Positions 8,918 to 17,048 of a DNA stretch of 64,000 nt are shown here, piece after piece. The stretch spans positions 62,001 to 126,000 of the forward strand of contig CANCER010000003.1 of assembly GCA_947375135.1 (NCBI GenBank), in the 5' to 3' direction. The DNA comes from Comamonadaceae bacterium. GTDB lineage: Bacteria; Pseudomonadota; Gammaproteobacteria; Burkholderiales; Burkholderiaceae_C. The position numbers were made by a program, and so were the translations under genes. The notes under the pieces were generated by a model. It saw nothing but the letters and a program-made list of their open reading frames with translations, made no database searches and had not been told where the DNA came from. The number at the start of each line of letters is the position of its first letter. Position 1 is the stretch's first letter.

Positions 8918-8964
8918 AACGGGTCCACTACGATCCTTTACGACTTCCAAACCGCGCTTTTTTT

Positions 8965-10116
8965 ATGCCCAAAATTCTCCTGCCCCTGCTCGCGCTCTGT
9001 GCCTTGCTGTCTACCAACTTGGCCGCACAGGCACAAACCGCCAACGATGCATCCGATCCGGTGCTGCTGCGTTTCTCCACCGTGGGCGATTCGCGCCAGG
9101 ACCCGAAAGAGGCCGATGCGACCATGAAGCCCCTGAGCGCACAAGACAAGATCTGGTTGCAAAACACCAAGGCCTGGTCACGCATCATGCGGGACATAGA
9201 AGGCCAGAAATCCAAGCTGCTGTTTTTCAACGGCGACATGATCATGGGCTACGGCCTGGCAGGCCCCACGCCCACCAATAGCGTGGCGGATGTGGTGGGC
9301 TCGGACCTGATGGCCTTTTACCGGCAATACGGTTTCTGGCGCGGCATGGTGGCGCCGCTGATGGAAACCGGAACCTATGTGGTGCCTGTGCCCGGTAACC
9401 ACGAGGTGCAGTCCAAGCCCCTGGGCAAGAAAGCCCAGCCCGAGAACGAGGCCGCCTGGCGCGCCAACATGGGCGACCTGATTGTGGACGCCGATCGCTT
9501 TCAGAAAATAGTGGGCACCGAGGCCAGCCATATCAATGTGCAAAACAATGGCGCCCTGGATGGTCTGAGCACCGACCAAAGCCAGCTCTCCTATAGTTTT
9601 GATGCAAAGGATTCGCACTTTGCCATCATCAACACCGACCCGGTGGGCAAAGACAATTCTGCGCCTGTGGTCTGGCTGGCCAAGGACATGGCTGAAGCCC
9701 GGGCGCGCGGCGCCAAGCACCTGTTTGTGTTCGGCCACAAGCCGGCGTTTACCTACTATTACGGCATGGGTGACAAGCCCGCACCGGGCATTAATGGTCT
9801 GGATAAATCAGACAAGGAGCGCGATGCGCTGTGGGATGTGATCGAGAAGTTTGGCGCCACCTATTTCTGCGGCCACGAGCACGAGTTCAATATGTCGCAG
9901 CCGCGCGGTGCGGCATGGCAGGTGCTGGTGGGCAGCGGCGGTTCGCCCTGGGATGCGCAGCCGGGTGAAGTGACCAAGAACCCGGCCACTGACCGCAGCT
10001 ACGCTTGGGCCACGGTGTCGATTCACCAGAGTGGCAAGGTGGCCATCGACGCCTACGGTTTCAGTGACACGTTTGGTCCTACCAAAATGGTCCAGCAGGT
10101 GGTGCTGCCGCGCTAA
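8965..10116 (+). CDS. Secreted metallophosphoesterase (calcineurin-like)
   Basis: The protein (383 residues) starts with a signal peptide (ends AAQAQ). Binuclear-metal motifs follow in order: GDSRQD, FNGDM, GNHE, FGHKP and GHEHEF. This is the calcineurin-like fold, whose exported members act as phosphomonoesterases or phosphodiesterases. No lipid-A or nucleotidase-specific C-terminal domain is visible. The candidate PhoB box and the neighbouring PAP2 phosphatase point to periplasmic phosphate scavenging; the exact substrate cannot be read from the sequence. Confidence 0.88.
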   Translation: MPKILLPLLALCALLSTNLAAQAQTANDASDPVLLRFSTVGDSRQDPKEADATMKPLSAQDKIWLQNTKAWSRIMRDIEGQKSKLLFFNGDMIMGYGLAGPTPTNSVADVVGSDLMAFYRQYGFWRGMVAPLMETGTYVVPVPGNHEVQSKPLGKKAQPENEAAWRANMGDLIVDADRFQKIVGTEASHINVQNNGALDGLSTDQSQLSYSFDAKDSHFAIINTDPVGKDNSAPVVWLAKDMAEARARGAKHLFVFGHKPAFTYYYGMGDKPAPGINGLDKSDKERDALWDVIEKFGATYFCGHEHEFNMSQPRGAAWQVLVGSGGSPWDAQPGEVTKNPATDRSYAWATVSIHQSGKVAIDAYGFSDTFGPTKMVQQVVLPR

Positions 10117-10132
10117 AACCGCGCGTGGGAAT

Positions 10133-10330
10133 TCAGTGCAGTTCGAGTTCCGCCTTCGGGCGGACTGTGCGGCTGTGCTGGTAGCCGGGCAGTGGTTGCT
10201 CACGCTGCTTCAGCTGCAATTTGAGCTGGGCCAGTTCTTCCGCCAGCTCGGTCACGATGGCGTCTTGTGCGCCATAGCGGGCCTGCATTTTCAGGCACAA
10301 GCGTTCCAGATTTTGTACTTGTTTGGTCAT
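10133..10330 (-). CDS. Small conserved coiled-coil protein
   Basis: A 65-residue protein with heptad-like Leu/Ile positions (residues 8-45) and a charged tail. It resembles short MQARYG-containing hypothetical proteins that I recall from Burkholderiales; function unknown. It ends 17 bp from the convergent metallophosphoesterase gene. Codon use matches the neighbours, which supports it as a gene. Confidence 0.6.
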   Translation of the reverse strand: MTKQVQNLERLCLKMQARYGAQDAIVTELAEELAQLKLQLKQREQPLPGYQHSRTVRPKAELELH

Positions 10331-10517
10331 ATTCCAACTCCGGTTTTGCGACCATCATAAGCACTAGTTCCTGCGGTTGCTTGTCTTTTTTCTGACTGCT
10401 CCGGTGCGGAACAAGTGTCTTTTGAAATTCGATCAAATCGGTACTGGGCAGGATGGTGCGCCAGGCTAAAAACATCCAAATTGCCGTACCTGCGGCCTCT
10501 GTTGCGTGAATGTCTGG

Positions 10518-10539
10518 CTGACTTCTAATTGTCAAAAAA
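10518..10539 (+). promoter_or_regulatory. Candidate PhoB box for glycosyltransferase gene
   Basis: Two 11-bp units, CTGACTT-type and TTGTCAA-type, end 41 bp before the GTG at 10580. The second core is good; the first has an A in place of T in GTCA. Confidence 0.55.
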
Positions 10540-10579
10540 GCATCATCAAGATGTTATTTTTCGAATTTAGCCTAGCGGG

Positions 10580-11857
10580 GTGAAAACCTCAGACGACCTC
10601 CTCATCGAATCCTACGCCGCCAAGCCAGCCAGCCTGCGCATTGCGGTCGTGACGGAAACCTTTCCACCCGAAGTCAACGGTGTCGCCATGACGCTGGGGC
10701 GCATTGTGGAGGGGCTGCTGCAACGCGGGCACGCCGTCCAAGTGGTGCGCCCCCGGCAAACCCGCGAGGACTACGCGCCCCGCGAGGGGCTGGACCAGGT
10801 GCTCTCCAAAGGCATACCGGTTCCCACCTATGGCGAGCTGCGCTTCGGCTTGCCGGCCAAGGGTCGCATGATCAAACTCTGGGGCGAGCAGCGCCCCGAC
10901 ATCGTGCATGTGGTGACCGAGGGCCCGCTGGGCTGGTCGGCCGTGGCGGCGGCGCGCAAGCTGCACCTGCCCATCACCAGCTCGTTTCACACCAACTTTC
11001 ACAGCTACTCGCAGCACTACGGCATGGGCTTGCTGAAGTCCCCCATCGAGAGCTATTTGCGCAAGCTGCACAACCGCACCCAGGCCACCATGGTGCCCAC
11101 GCGTGCCATGCAGCAAGAACTCAAAGGCCGTGGCTACGACAACGTGACCCTGGTGTCGCGCGGCGTGGCCATTGAACTGTTCAAACCCTCGCGCCGCTCT
11201 GCGGAGTTGCGCGCCAGCTGGGGCGTGCAGCCGGATGATCCGGTGGTCATCCTGGTGGGCCGTCTGGCCAAGGAAAAGAATGTCGGTCTTGTGGTCTCGG
11301 CCTTTCGGGCCATCCAGGCCCAGCTGCCCCGCGCCAAGCTGGTGTTTGTGGGCGACGGACCCTTGCGCAAGGACCTGGAGCAGGCCGTGCCCGAGGCGCA
11401 CTTTGCCGGTATCCGCCAGCGCGAAGACCTGGCCACGCATTACGCATCCGCTGATTTGTTCCTGTTTCCCAGCATGACCGAGACCTTTGGCAACGTGGTG
11501 CCCGAAGCCCTGGCCAGCGGCCTGGCGGTGCTGTCCTATGCCAACGCGGCGGCGCAGGAGCTGATCGTCAACCAACACAACGGCGTGCTGGTGCCCAACG
11601 GCGACGAACTGGCCTTTGTCAATGCCTCTGTGGCCCTGGCCACCGACCCGGCGCGCCAGCAACTGCTGCGTGCGCTAGCCCCTGGCAGCGTGGCCTATCT
11701 GGAGTGGAGCGCAGTGAGCGACAGCTTCGAGGCCGTGTTGCGCGATGTGCTGTCGCGCCACGGCCAGCCGTTCAACGCCGGTCACGGCGTTCAACGGCTT
11801 GGCGGCCTACAAACGCAAGAGCGCCTGGCCCATCCGCACGTGGGTCCCTTGCTCTAG
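10580..11857 (+). CDS. GT4-family glycosyltransferase, probably glycolipid synthesis
   Basis: The 425-residue protein has a GT-B fold. The N-terminal Rossmann segment is RIAVVTETFPPEVNGV (20-35), the donor site VGRLAKEKN lies at about 226-234, and the E-x7-E motif ETFGNVVPE is at 301-309. The best start is GTG 10580; no upstream ATG fits. Relatives with this N-terminus include mannosyl-, galactosyl- and glucuronosyl-transferases acting on diacylglycerol or phosphatidylinositol. With the box upstream, PlcP and Ugd in the window, a role making a phosphate-free glycolipid from diacylglycerol is likely (inference). The last 17 codons overlap the end of the convergent decarboxylase gene. Confidence 0.82.
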   Translation: MKTSDDLLIESYAAKPASLRIAVVTETFPPEVNGVAMTLGRIVEGLLQRGHAVQVVRPRQTREDYAPREGLDQVLSKGIPVPTYGELRFGLPAKGRMIKLWGEQRPDIVHVVTEGPLGWSAVAAARKLHLPITSSFHTNFHSYSQHYGMGLLKSPIESYLRKLHNRTQATMVPTRAMQQELKGRGYDNVTLVSRGVAIELFKPSRRSAELRASWGVQPDDPVVILVGRLAKEKNVGLVVSAFRAIQAQLPRAKLVFVGDGPLRKDLEQAVPEAHFAGIRQREDLATHYASADLFLFPSMTETFGNVVPEALASGLAVLSYANAAAQELIVNQHNGVLVPNGDELAFVNASVALATDPARQQLLRALAPGSVAYLEWSAVSDSFEAVLRDVLSRHGQPFNAGHGVQRLGGLQTQERLAHPHVGPLL

Positions 11858-12682
11858 CCCCTGGCACAGCGAGAAGCCGGACGGCGCCAGAACGATGACC
11901 GTAGACCCATGCTGGAACCAACCCATCTCTTGCCCCTTGCCGAAGGCCGCGTCGCAGGCCATCGTCTTGGCACCTTGGTAGCCCATGTGAAACAGCACAT
12001 CCAGAAAGTGCAGCCGTATGCTGGCCACCAGAATGGCGGCCACGGGAACGAGCGCAATGCGCTGCCCGTTCATGGCTCCGGCACCGATCAGCCGCGTGCT
12101 GATAAACGCACGCTCGTTTTTGCAAAACAGTTTTTCCACGCGCTTCAGGGCAATCGGGTTCACGTTCCAGGTGTCGCCCGAAAAGTAACGCACCTTGTCG
12201 ACCGTGCAGTCATAGGGCGCGTGAAAGCGGTGGTACATGCTGGAGGTGAGGCGCAGGGTGACAAAGCAGCCGTTGCGCCAGGGCTCCAGATCTTCCTCGT
12301 GGCCCAGCAGGTCTTCCAGTGTGTACGGAAAGCCCTTGGCCTGAAACACCCGGGTGCCTTCAATCGGCCCGTGCGCGCCGATGATGGCGTCCACCGGACT
12401 GCTCATCACGTCCGCACTCTGGTCAATGGTGCGCGCGCCGTCTTTGAGCTGGCGGGTAAAGCAGTCGTGCATGCTTTTGAAGTGCTGCTGTTTGGCCTCA
12501 CTCACATCCAGCGCACTGAAAAATTTCCAGATGGCGATGGACGTCTGGGCGATCAGCGGATTTTCTATTTTGCTAAGCCGTCCCACCATCTGCGTCAGCC
12601 AGCGCCGCGGCAAGCGGTTGGTCAGCAAGAAGTTCAAGTCTTCATGGGCCAGCAGGCTGTGAATCGTTTTTCTCAAAGTCAT
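11807..12682 (-). CDS. psd: Phosphatidylserine decarboxylase homologue
   Basis: The protein (291 residues) has family landmarks: SPVDAIIG (95-102), YHRFHAP (150-156) and a C-terminal KGQEMGWFQHGSTVIV. The serine of HGST (258-261) is the expected self-cleavage site that yields the pyruvoyl cofactor; E. coli has LGST there, so the His is a variant. The enzyme converts phosphatidylserine to phosphatidylethanolamine at the inner membrane. It diverges from a class III aminotransferase with only 44 bp between starts and overlaps the glycosyltransferase 3' end by 51 bp. It may be a second, specialised decarboxylase rather than the housekeeping one (inference). Confidence 0.85.
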   Translation of the reverse strand: MTLRKTIHSLLAHEDLNFLLTNRLPRRWLTQMVGRLSKIENPLIAQTSIAIWKFFSALDVSEAKQQHFKSMHDCFTRQLKDGARTIDQSADVMSSPVDAIIGAHGPIEGTRVFQAKGFPYTLEDLLGHEEDLEPWRNGCFVTLRLTSSMYHRFHAPYDCTVDKVRYFSGDTWNVNPIALKRVEKLFCKNERAFISTRLIGAGAMNGQRIALVPVAAILVASIRLHFLDVLFHMGYQGAKTMACDAAFGKGQEMGWFQHGSTVIVLAPSGFSLCQGLEQGTHVRMGQALLRL

Positions 12683-12726
12683 TTTTTAAGTTCCTTTAGT
12701 TTGTTTTGCATGGAAGGCAATACCCC

Positions 12727-14406
12727 GTGAATGAATCGTTTGGTTTGAATACTTTGGCGCTTTACGCCGTGGGCAGCGCAGCGCTGTTCCTTGCGGTGCG
12801 CAAGGCACAGGCCCGCATGGACCTGTCGTTTGCCAAGCACCGCTCGCTGGCCGGGCACCCGCGTTGGGCACGCCGCATTGGCGGCCTGTTGCCCAGTTAC
12901 AGCTATGACGAGGACCAGGCCTTTGCTGTGGACGGCGCACCGGCCGATGTCGTGGCGAAGCGCCGTGCGGCCTTTGCTTCGCTGATTGAACGCTGCCAGC
13001 AGCGTTACCCCAAGAGCCTGAAGGCCAGCGCGCAAGCCGCCGAGAGCCTGTCGGACCTGCAGTTCGTCAGTGCCTACCGCGTGCCCTTCCAGTTTCGCAA
13101 GGTGGCTGCGCAGGGCTTGAAGGTGGGCTCGTTTGTGCAGAGCACGTCCGGCGTGACGGTGACCGATCTGGACGGCAACGTGTTTTTTGACCTGACCGGC
13201 TCTTACGGCGTCAACCTGTTCGGCAACGACTTCTACAAAGAGTGCATGGACCGTGGTGCCCGCATGGTCGGCGACCTGGGTCCGGTGCTGGGCGCTTACC
13301 ACCCCGTCATGCTGGACAACTTGCAGCGCGTCAAGCAGATCAGCGGCATGGAGGAGGTGTCCTTCCACATGTCCGGCACCGAAGCGGTGATGCAGGCTGT
13401 GCGCCTGGCGCGTTACCACAGCGGGCGCAACAAGCTGGTGCGCTTCTGCGGCTCGTACCATGGCTGGTGGGGCGATGTGCAGCCGGGCATCGGCAACCCC
13501 ATCCATGCACGTGACACCTTGAACCTGACCGAGATGTGTGACGCCACCCTGAAGGTGTTGCGCACCCGCAAAGACATTGCCTGCGTGCTGATCAACCCGT
13601 TGCAGGCCCTGCACCCGAATGCGGCGGCACCGAGTGACGGCGCCATGCTGGACAGCTCGCGCAAAGCCCACTTCGACCGTCCGGCCTACACCGCCTGGCT
13701 GCAGGCGTTGCGCAAGATTTGCACCGACCGTGGCATTGCGCTGATTTTTGACGAGGTGTTCCTGGGTTTCCGACTGGCCAAGGGCGGCGCACAGGAATAC
13801 TTTGGTGTGCGCGCCGATCTGGTGACCTACGGCAAGACCCTGGGCGGCGGCCTGCCCATCGGTGTGCTGTGCGGCAAGCGCGCCTGGATGCGGCGTTTCC
13901 GCGAAGGCAGCCCGGCCGATATTTGTTTCGCCCGCGGCACCTTCAATTCGCACCCGTATGTGATGGGTGCCATGAATGTGTTTTTGAACCGTCTGGAAGA
14001 TGCCGACATCGCCGCGCTGTACGCCGATGTCGATGCCACTTGGAACCGCCGTGCCGATCTGATGAACGCGCGCCTGCAGGCTGCCGGTGTGCCGGTGCAG
14101 GTGGCCAATATGTCGTCGGTCTGGACGGTGCTGTACACGCAGCCTGCCAGCTTCAACTGGTTGTTCCAGCATTACCTGCGTTTCGAGGGTGTGGCTCTGA
14201 GCTGGGTGGGGAGTGCGCGCATGATCTGGACGCTGAATTTCAGCGATGCCGAGTTCGAGCAGGTGGTGCAGTGCTTTGAACGCGCAGCCCTGGCCATGCA
14301 GGCGGACGGCTGGTGGTGGACCGATGGCATCAGCACCAACAAGACCATCAAGCGCCGCGTGTTGCGCGAGATGCTGGCGGTCAAGTTCGGGAGAGCGGGG
14401 AAGTAG
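12727..14406 (+). CDS. Membrane-anchored class III PLP aminotransferase
   Basis: From the GTG at 12727, which has GGAAGG about 10 bp upstream, the protein has 559 residues; an ATG at 12706 is an alternative. Residues 7-25 look like a membrane anchor, followed by a roughly 110-residue extension. The catalytic domain resembles glutamate-1-semialdehyde aminomutase: SGTEAV (216-221), FDEV with the PLP Asp (342) and YGKTLGGG with the Schiff-base Lys (370). HemL itself is about 430 residues and soluble, so this is another enzyme. Anchoring beside a decarboxylase and glycosyltransferase suggests lipid headgroup or envelope amino-sugar chemistry (inference). Substrate unknown. Confidence 0.8.
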   Translation: MNESFGLNTLALYAVGSAALFLAVRKAQARMDLSFAKHRSLAGHPRWARRIGGLLPSYSYDEDQAFAVDGAPADVVAKRRAAFASLIERCQQRYPKSLKASAQAAESLSDLQFVSAYRVPFQFRKVAAQGLKVGSFVQSTSGVTVTDLDGNVFFDLTGSYGVNLFGNDFYKECMDRGARMVGDLGPVLGAYHPVMLDNLQRVKQISGMEEVSFHMSGTEAVMQAVRLARYHSGRNKLVRFCGSYHGWWGDVQPGIGNPIHARDTLNLTEMCDATLKVLRTRKDIACVLINPLQALHPNAAAPSDGAMLDSSRKAHFDRPAYTAWLQALRKICTDRGIALIFDEVFLGFRLAKGGAQEYFGVRADLVTYGKTLGGGLPIGVLCGKRAWMRRFREGSPADICFARGTFNSHPYVMGAMNVFLNRLEDADIAALYADVDATWNRRADLMNARLQAAGVPVQVANMSSVWTVLYTQPASFNWLFQHYLRFEGVALSWVGSARMIWTLNFSDAEFEQVVQCFERAALAMQADGWWWTDGISTNKTIKRRVLREMLAVKFGRAGK

Positions 14407-14425
14407 TTCGGTGTAGACCATAAGG

Positions 14426-14452
14426 AAAGGGGCGCTAGCGATGCGCCCCTTT
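14426..14452 (+). terminator. Rho-independent terminator after aminotransferase
   Basis: Ten-base arms (14426-14435 and 14443-14452) around a 7-base loop, ending in a T-run at 14450-14454, 20 bp after the stop codon. Confidence 0.85.
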
Positions 14453-14503
14453 TTGTTTGCGCAGGTTGTTGGGTAGGCTCAGGAAATCCGGGGTGTTTTG
14501 TAC

Positions 14504-14755
14504 GCAGAGGGCAGCGGGGTGGATGCTTCCGTCCGTGTCCCCCGCCCTGCGGGCTCCTCCTTTACCTACCGGAAGCATCCACCCCACTGCCCTCTGCAAC
14601 CAGCCTGGTTGGCACGCAATGGCTTCAAGCATCTGCGCTCCAAACAGGTTGGCAGACTCGGGACGGCATGGCGTTTAACGCAGTGAGGTAAAGGAGGAGC
14701 CCGCTTAAGCGGGCGGGGGACACGAACGGAGTTGAATGCCATGGCGGCCCGAGTC
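14504..14755. repeat. Two hairpin cassettes sharing an inverted 40-bp core
   Basis: Cassette 1 has 28-bp arms at 14504-14531 and 14570-14597 with one mismatch. Cassette 2 has 25-bp arms at 14655-14679 and 14731-14755, 21 of 25 matching. The arms differ between cassettes, but the loop of cassette 1 (14528-14568) reappears inverted in cassette 2 (14686-14730), there with a perfect GCCCGCTTAAGCGGGC palindrome (14699-14714). No credible gene lies in 14455-14861. This looks like a dispersed extragenic repeat pair; function unknown. Confidence 0.75.
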
Positions 14756-14861
14756 CCGAAGTGACTTGGCCCCAGCCAGGTGTGCCACGACGGCCTGAAC
14801 CCGCAAGCGACTGCAACACAGACCAGGTAACAACCCGGTCTGCGTCCCGGAGTGACAGCAA

Positions 14862-15473
14862 TCAGGCCACAGGTCCCAAGGTGCCGCGCTGCTCGATCAA
14901 CTCACCACGCAACAAGGCCAAAGGTGCCTTGTGGTAGAGGCAAATGTCGTGAAACGGGTCGGTCAGAATCTTGGTCATCCACACCAGACCATCCAACACA
15001 CCCTTGATGAAGAACAGATGCACCGTGCGGAACAGCAGCCCGCCCACACCGATGGCCAGCCACAGCAGGCCCACGTGGCGTGCAAAGCCTTCGAAGGTCG
15101 TTGCGGCTTCAAACAGACCGAAGGCCGTGGGCTGCAGCCACAGCAACAGCGGCGCTGCAGCCCAGATGCCCAGCAGCACGATCTTGCGGCGCAGGTTGTA
15201 GCCGACCTTGATTTCTTCCTTGGTTTCTTGTGTGGCCTGGTTGACTTCGTCGTAGCCCAGGGGCTCGAAGAAGAAGTGGCCCGACTGGCGCGTGGTCATG
15301 GACACCAGCCAGGCCACCAGGGCGGCCAGGGCCGGGTCGGTGAAAAGCAGGGCGTAGGCCACCAGAAAGCTGATGGCGCTGATCAGGTGCAGCGTCTGGT
15401 TGATGCGGCTGTGGTGGTAATAGCGGTGGTCGTCCCAACGCTGAATCTTGAGCTGACGGAAAAATTCGTTCAT
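14862..15473 (-). CDS. Integral membrane protein, Mpo1/DUF962-like
   Basis: This 203-residue protein has about four hydrophobic helices. Two motifs stand out: YHHSRINQTLH (19-29) and SGHFFFE (64-70). The His/Asn spacing and the GH-FFE element recall the Mpo1/DUF962 family, in which yeast Mpo1 is an iron-dependent dioxygenase acting on 2-hydroxy fatty acids. The match is from memory of motifs and is distant. A candidate PhoB box lies 66 bp upstream, so a role in lipid adjustment under phosphate stress is possible (inference). It may be an unrelated membrane hydroxylase-like protein. Confidence 0.6.
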   Translation of the reverse strand: MNEFFRQLKIQRWDDHRYYHHSRINQTLHLISAISFLVAYALLFTDPALAALVAWLVSMTTRQSGHFFFEPLGYDEVNQATQETKEEIKVGYNLRRKIVLLGIWAAAPLLLWLQPTAFGLFEAATTFEGFARHVGLLWLAIGVGGLLFRTVHLFFIKGVLDGLVWMTKILTDPFHDICLYHKAPLALLRGELIEQRGTLGPVA

Positions 15474-15538
15474 GGAGTGCGCGCTTTATGTTGAGATGGT
15501 GGAATGCTAAAAGGGTTTGATTGCAATCGCGTGACAAG

Positions 15539-15560
15539 GCGTGTGACGTTTGGGTGAATC
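15539..15560 (-). promoter_or_regulatory. Candidate PhoB box for Mpo1-like gene
   Basis: Minus-strand TTCAC and GTCAC cores spaced 11 bp; a further GTCAC follows 12 bp downstream. Ends 66 bp before the start at 15473. Confidence 0.6.
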
Positions 15561-15597
15561 AACACCCCTGCTTCACGTTGTGGATGGGCGCCCCTGA

Positions 15598-16920
15598 TTA
15601 GCGACCTATCGCCAGGTACTCAAAGCCCATGCCGCGCACCCACACCGGGTCGTACAGATTGCGGCCGTCAAAGATCACCGGGCTCTTCAGGCTGGCCTTG
15701 ATGCTGTCGAAATCGGGGCTGCGGAATTCTTTCCACTCGGTCACGATCAGCAGCGCGTCTGCGCCGTTCAGCGCGGCCATGGGCGAATCGGCAAAGGCCA
15801 CGCCCTGGTGCTGTTGCAGCAGCGGGCGCGCATGGTCGATCGCCACCGGGTCGTAGGCCGACACGGTAGCGCCTGCCGCCACCAGGTCGGCAATCACGGT
15901 CAGGCTGCTGGCTTCGCGCATGTCGTCGGTATTGGCTTTGAAGGCCAGGCCCCAGATGGCGAAGTGCCGCCCGCTCAGGTCCTGCCCGAAGCGCGCCTTC
16001 ACTTTGGTTGCAAGCACATGCTTTTGCTGCTGGTTGGCCGCTTCCACCGCTGCCAGCACCTTGAGGTCCATGCCACCGTCGATCGCGGCCGTCTTGATCA
16101 GTGCCTTCACATCCTTGGGAAAGCAGGAGCCGCCGTAGCCGGCACCCGCGTACAAAAAGTCGTAGCCGATGCGCGGGTCGCTGCCGATGCCCTTGCGCAC
16201 ATGTTCGATGTCGGCACCCAGCTTCTCCGCCAGATTGGCCAACTCGTTCATGAAGCTGATGCGGGTGGCCAGCATGGCGTTGGCGGCGTACTTGGTGAGT
16301 TCGGCGCTGCGGATGTCCATCAGTACCAGACGGTCGTGGTGCCGCTGGAACGGCGCGTAGAGCGCGCGCATATTGAGTGCGGCCTGCTCGTCATCGCAGC
16401 CCAGCACAATGCGGCCCGGGCGCATGAAGTCTTCAATCGCTGCGCCTTCTTTCAGGAACTCGGGGTTGCTCACCACGCTAAAGGGCGTTTCCACACCGCG
16501 TGCGGCCAGTTCAGCCGCAATGGTGGCGCGCACCTGGTCGGCCGTACCCACCGGCACCGTGCTCTTGTCCACCACCACCTTGTAGTCGGTCATGTGCTTG
16601 CCGATCTGGCTGGCGGCTTTGAGCACGTATTGCAGGTCTGCGCCACCGTCCTCGCCCGGGGGCGTGCCCACGGCAATGAACTGGATGGTGCCGAAGCGGG
16701 TGGCGGCTTCGATGTCGTCGGTAAAGTGCAGGCGCCCGGCCTTCACATTGCGCGCCACCCTGTCGTCCAGGCCCGGCTCCCAGATTGGAAGCGCACCCTC
16801 CTGCAGGGCGGCAATTTTTTTGGAATCGGTGTCAAAGCAAATGACATCGTTGCCTACTTCAGACAGGCAGGTGCCTGTCACCAGGCCTACATAGCCTGTA
16901 CCAATAACTGTGATTTTCAT
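15598..16920 (-). CDS. ugd: UDP-glucose 6-dehydrogenase
   Basis: The protein (440 residues, normal family length) has the NAD-binding GTGYVG motif (7-12), the central STVPVGT segment (120-126) and the catalytic cysteine in GGSCFPKD (C266). It oxidises UDP-glucose to UDP-glucuronate in the cytoplasm. UDP-glucuronate can feed capsule or lipid A modification, but four tandem PhoB-like units 30 bp upstream suggest it supplies glucuronosyl lipid synthesis during phosphate limitation, as known for glucuronosyldiacylglycerol in some rhizobia and Agrobacterium (inference). Confidence 0.95.
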   Translation of the reverse strand: MKITVIGTGYVGLVTGTCLSEVGNDVICFDTDSKKIAALQEGALPIWEPGLDDRVARNVKAGRLHFTDDIEAATRFGTIQFIAVGTPPGEDGGADLQYVLKAASQIGKHMTDYKVVVDKSTVPVGTADQVRATIAAELAARGVETPFSVVSNPEFLKEGAAIEDFMRPGRIVLGCDDEQAALNMRALYAPFQRHHDRLVLMDIRSAELTKYAANAMLATRISFMNELANLAEKLGADIEHVRKGIGSDPRIGYDFLYAGAGYGGSCFPKDVKALIKTAAIDGGMDLKVLAAVEAANQQQKHVLATKVKARFGQDLSGRHFAIWGLAFKANTDDMREASSLTVIADLVAAGATVSAYDPVAIDHARPLLQQHQGVAFADSPMAALNGADALLIVTEWKEFRSPDFDSIKASLKSPVIFDGRNLYDPVWVRGMGFEYLAIGR

Positions 16921-16949
16921 AAAGGTGTGCCAGCTTTCAAAAGCTGCGA

Positions 16950-16993
16950 TGCTCTGACAGATCCGTGAAACCCTGATGACTTTCGCGTGTCAT
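16950..16993 (-). promoter_or_regulatory. Tandem candidate PhoB boxes (four 11-bp units) before ugd
   Basis: On the minus strand four 11-bp units follow each other in exact register, with cores GACAC, GTCAT, TTCAC and GTCAG, ending 30 bp before the ugd start. Two adjacent PhoB dimer sites are implied. This is the longest run in the window. Confidence 0.7.
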
Positions 16994-17048
16994 TTGCGCG
17001 TCTGCGTCCATGCAAACGGCCCGTCCATTGAACGACACCCCGGCCGGT

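Noticed and set aside
12679..14421. 580-codon minus-strand frame
   Set aside because: Antisense to the class III aminotransferase, which has all PLP motifs on the plus strand.
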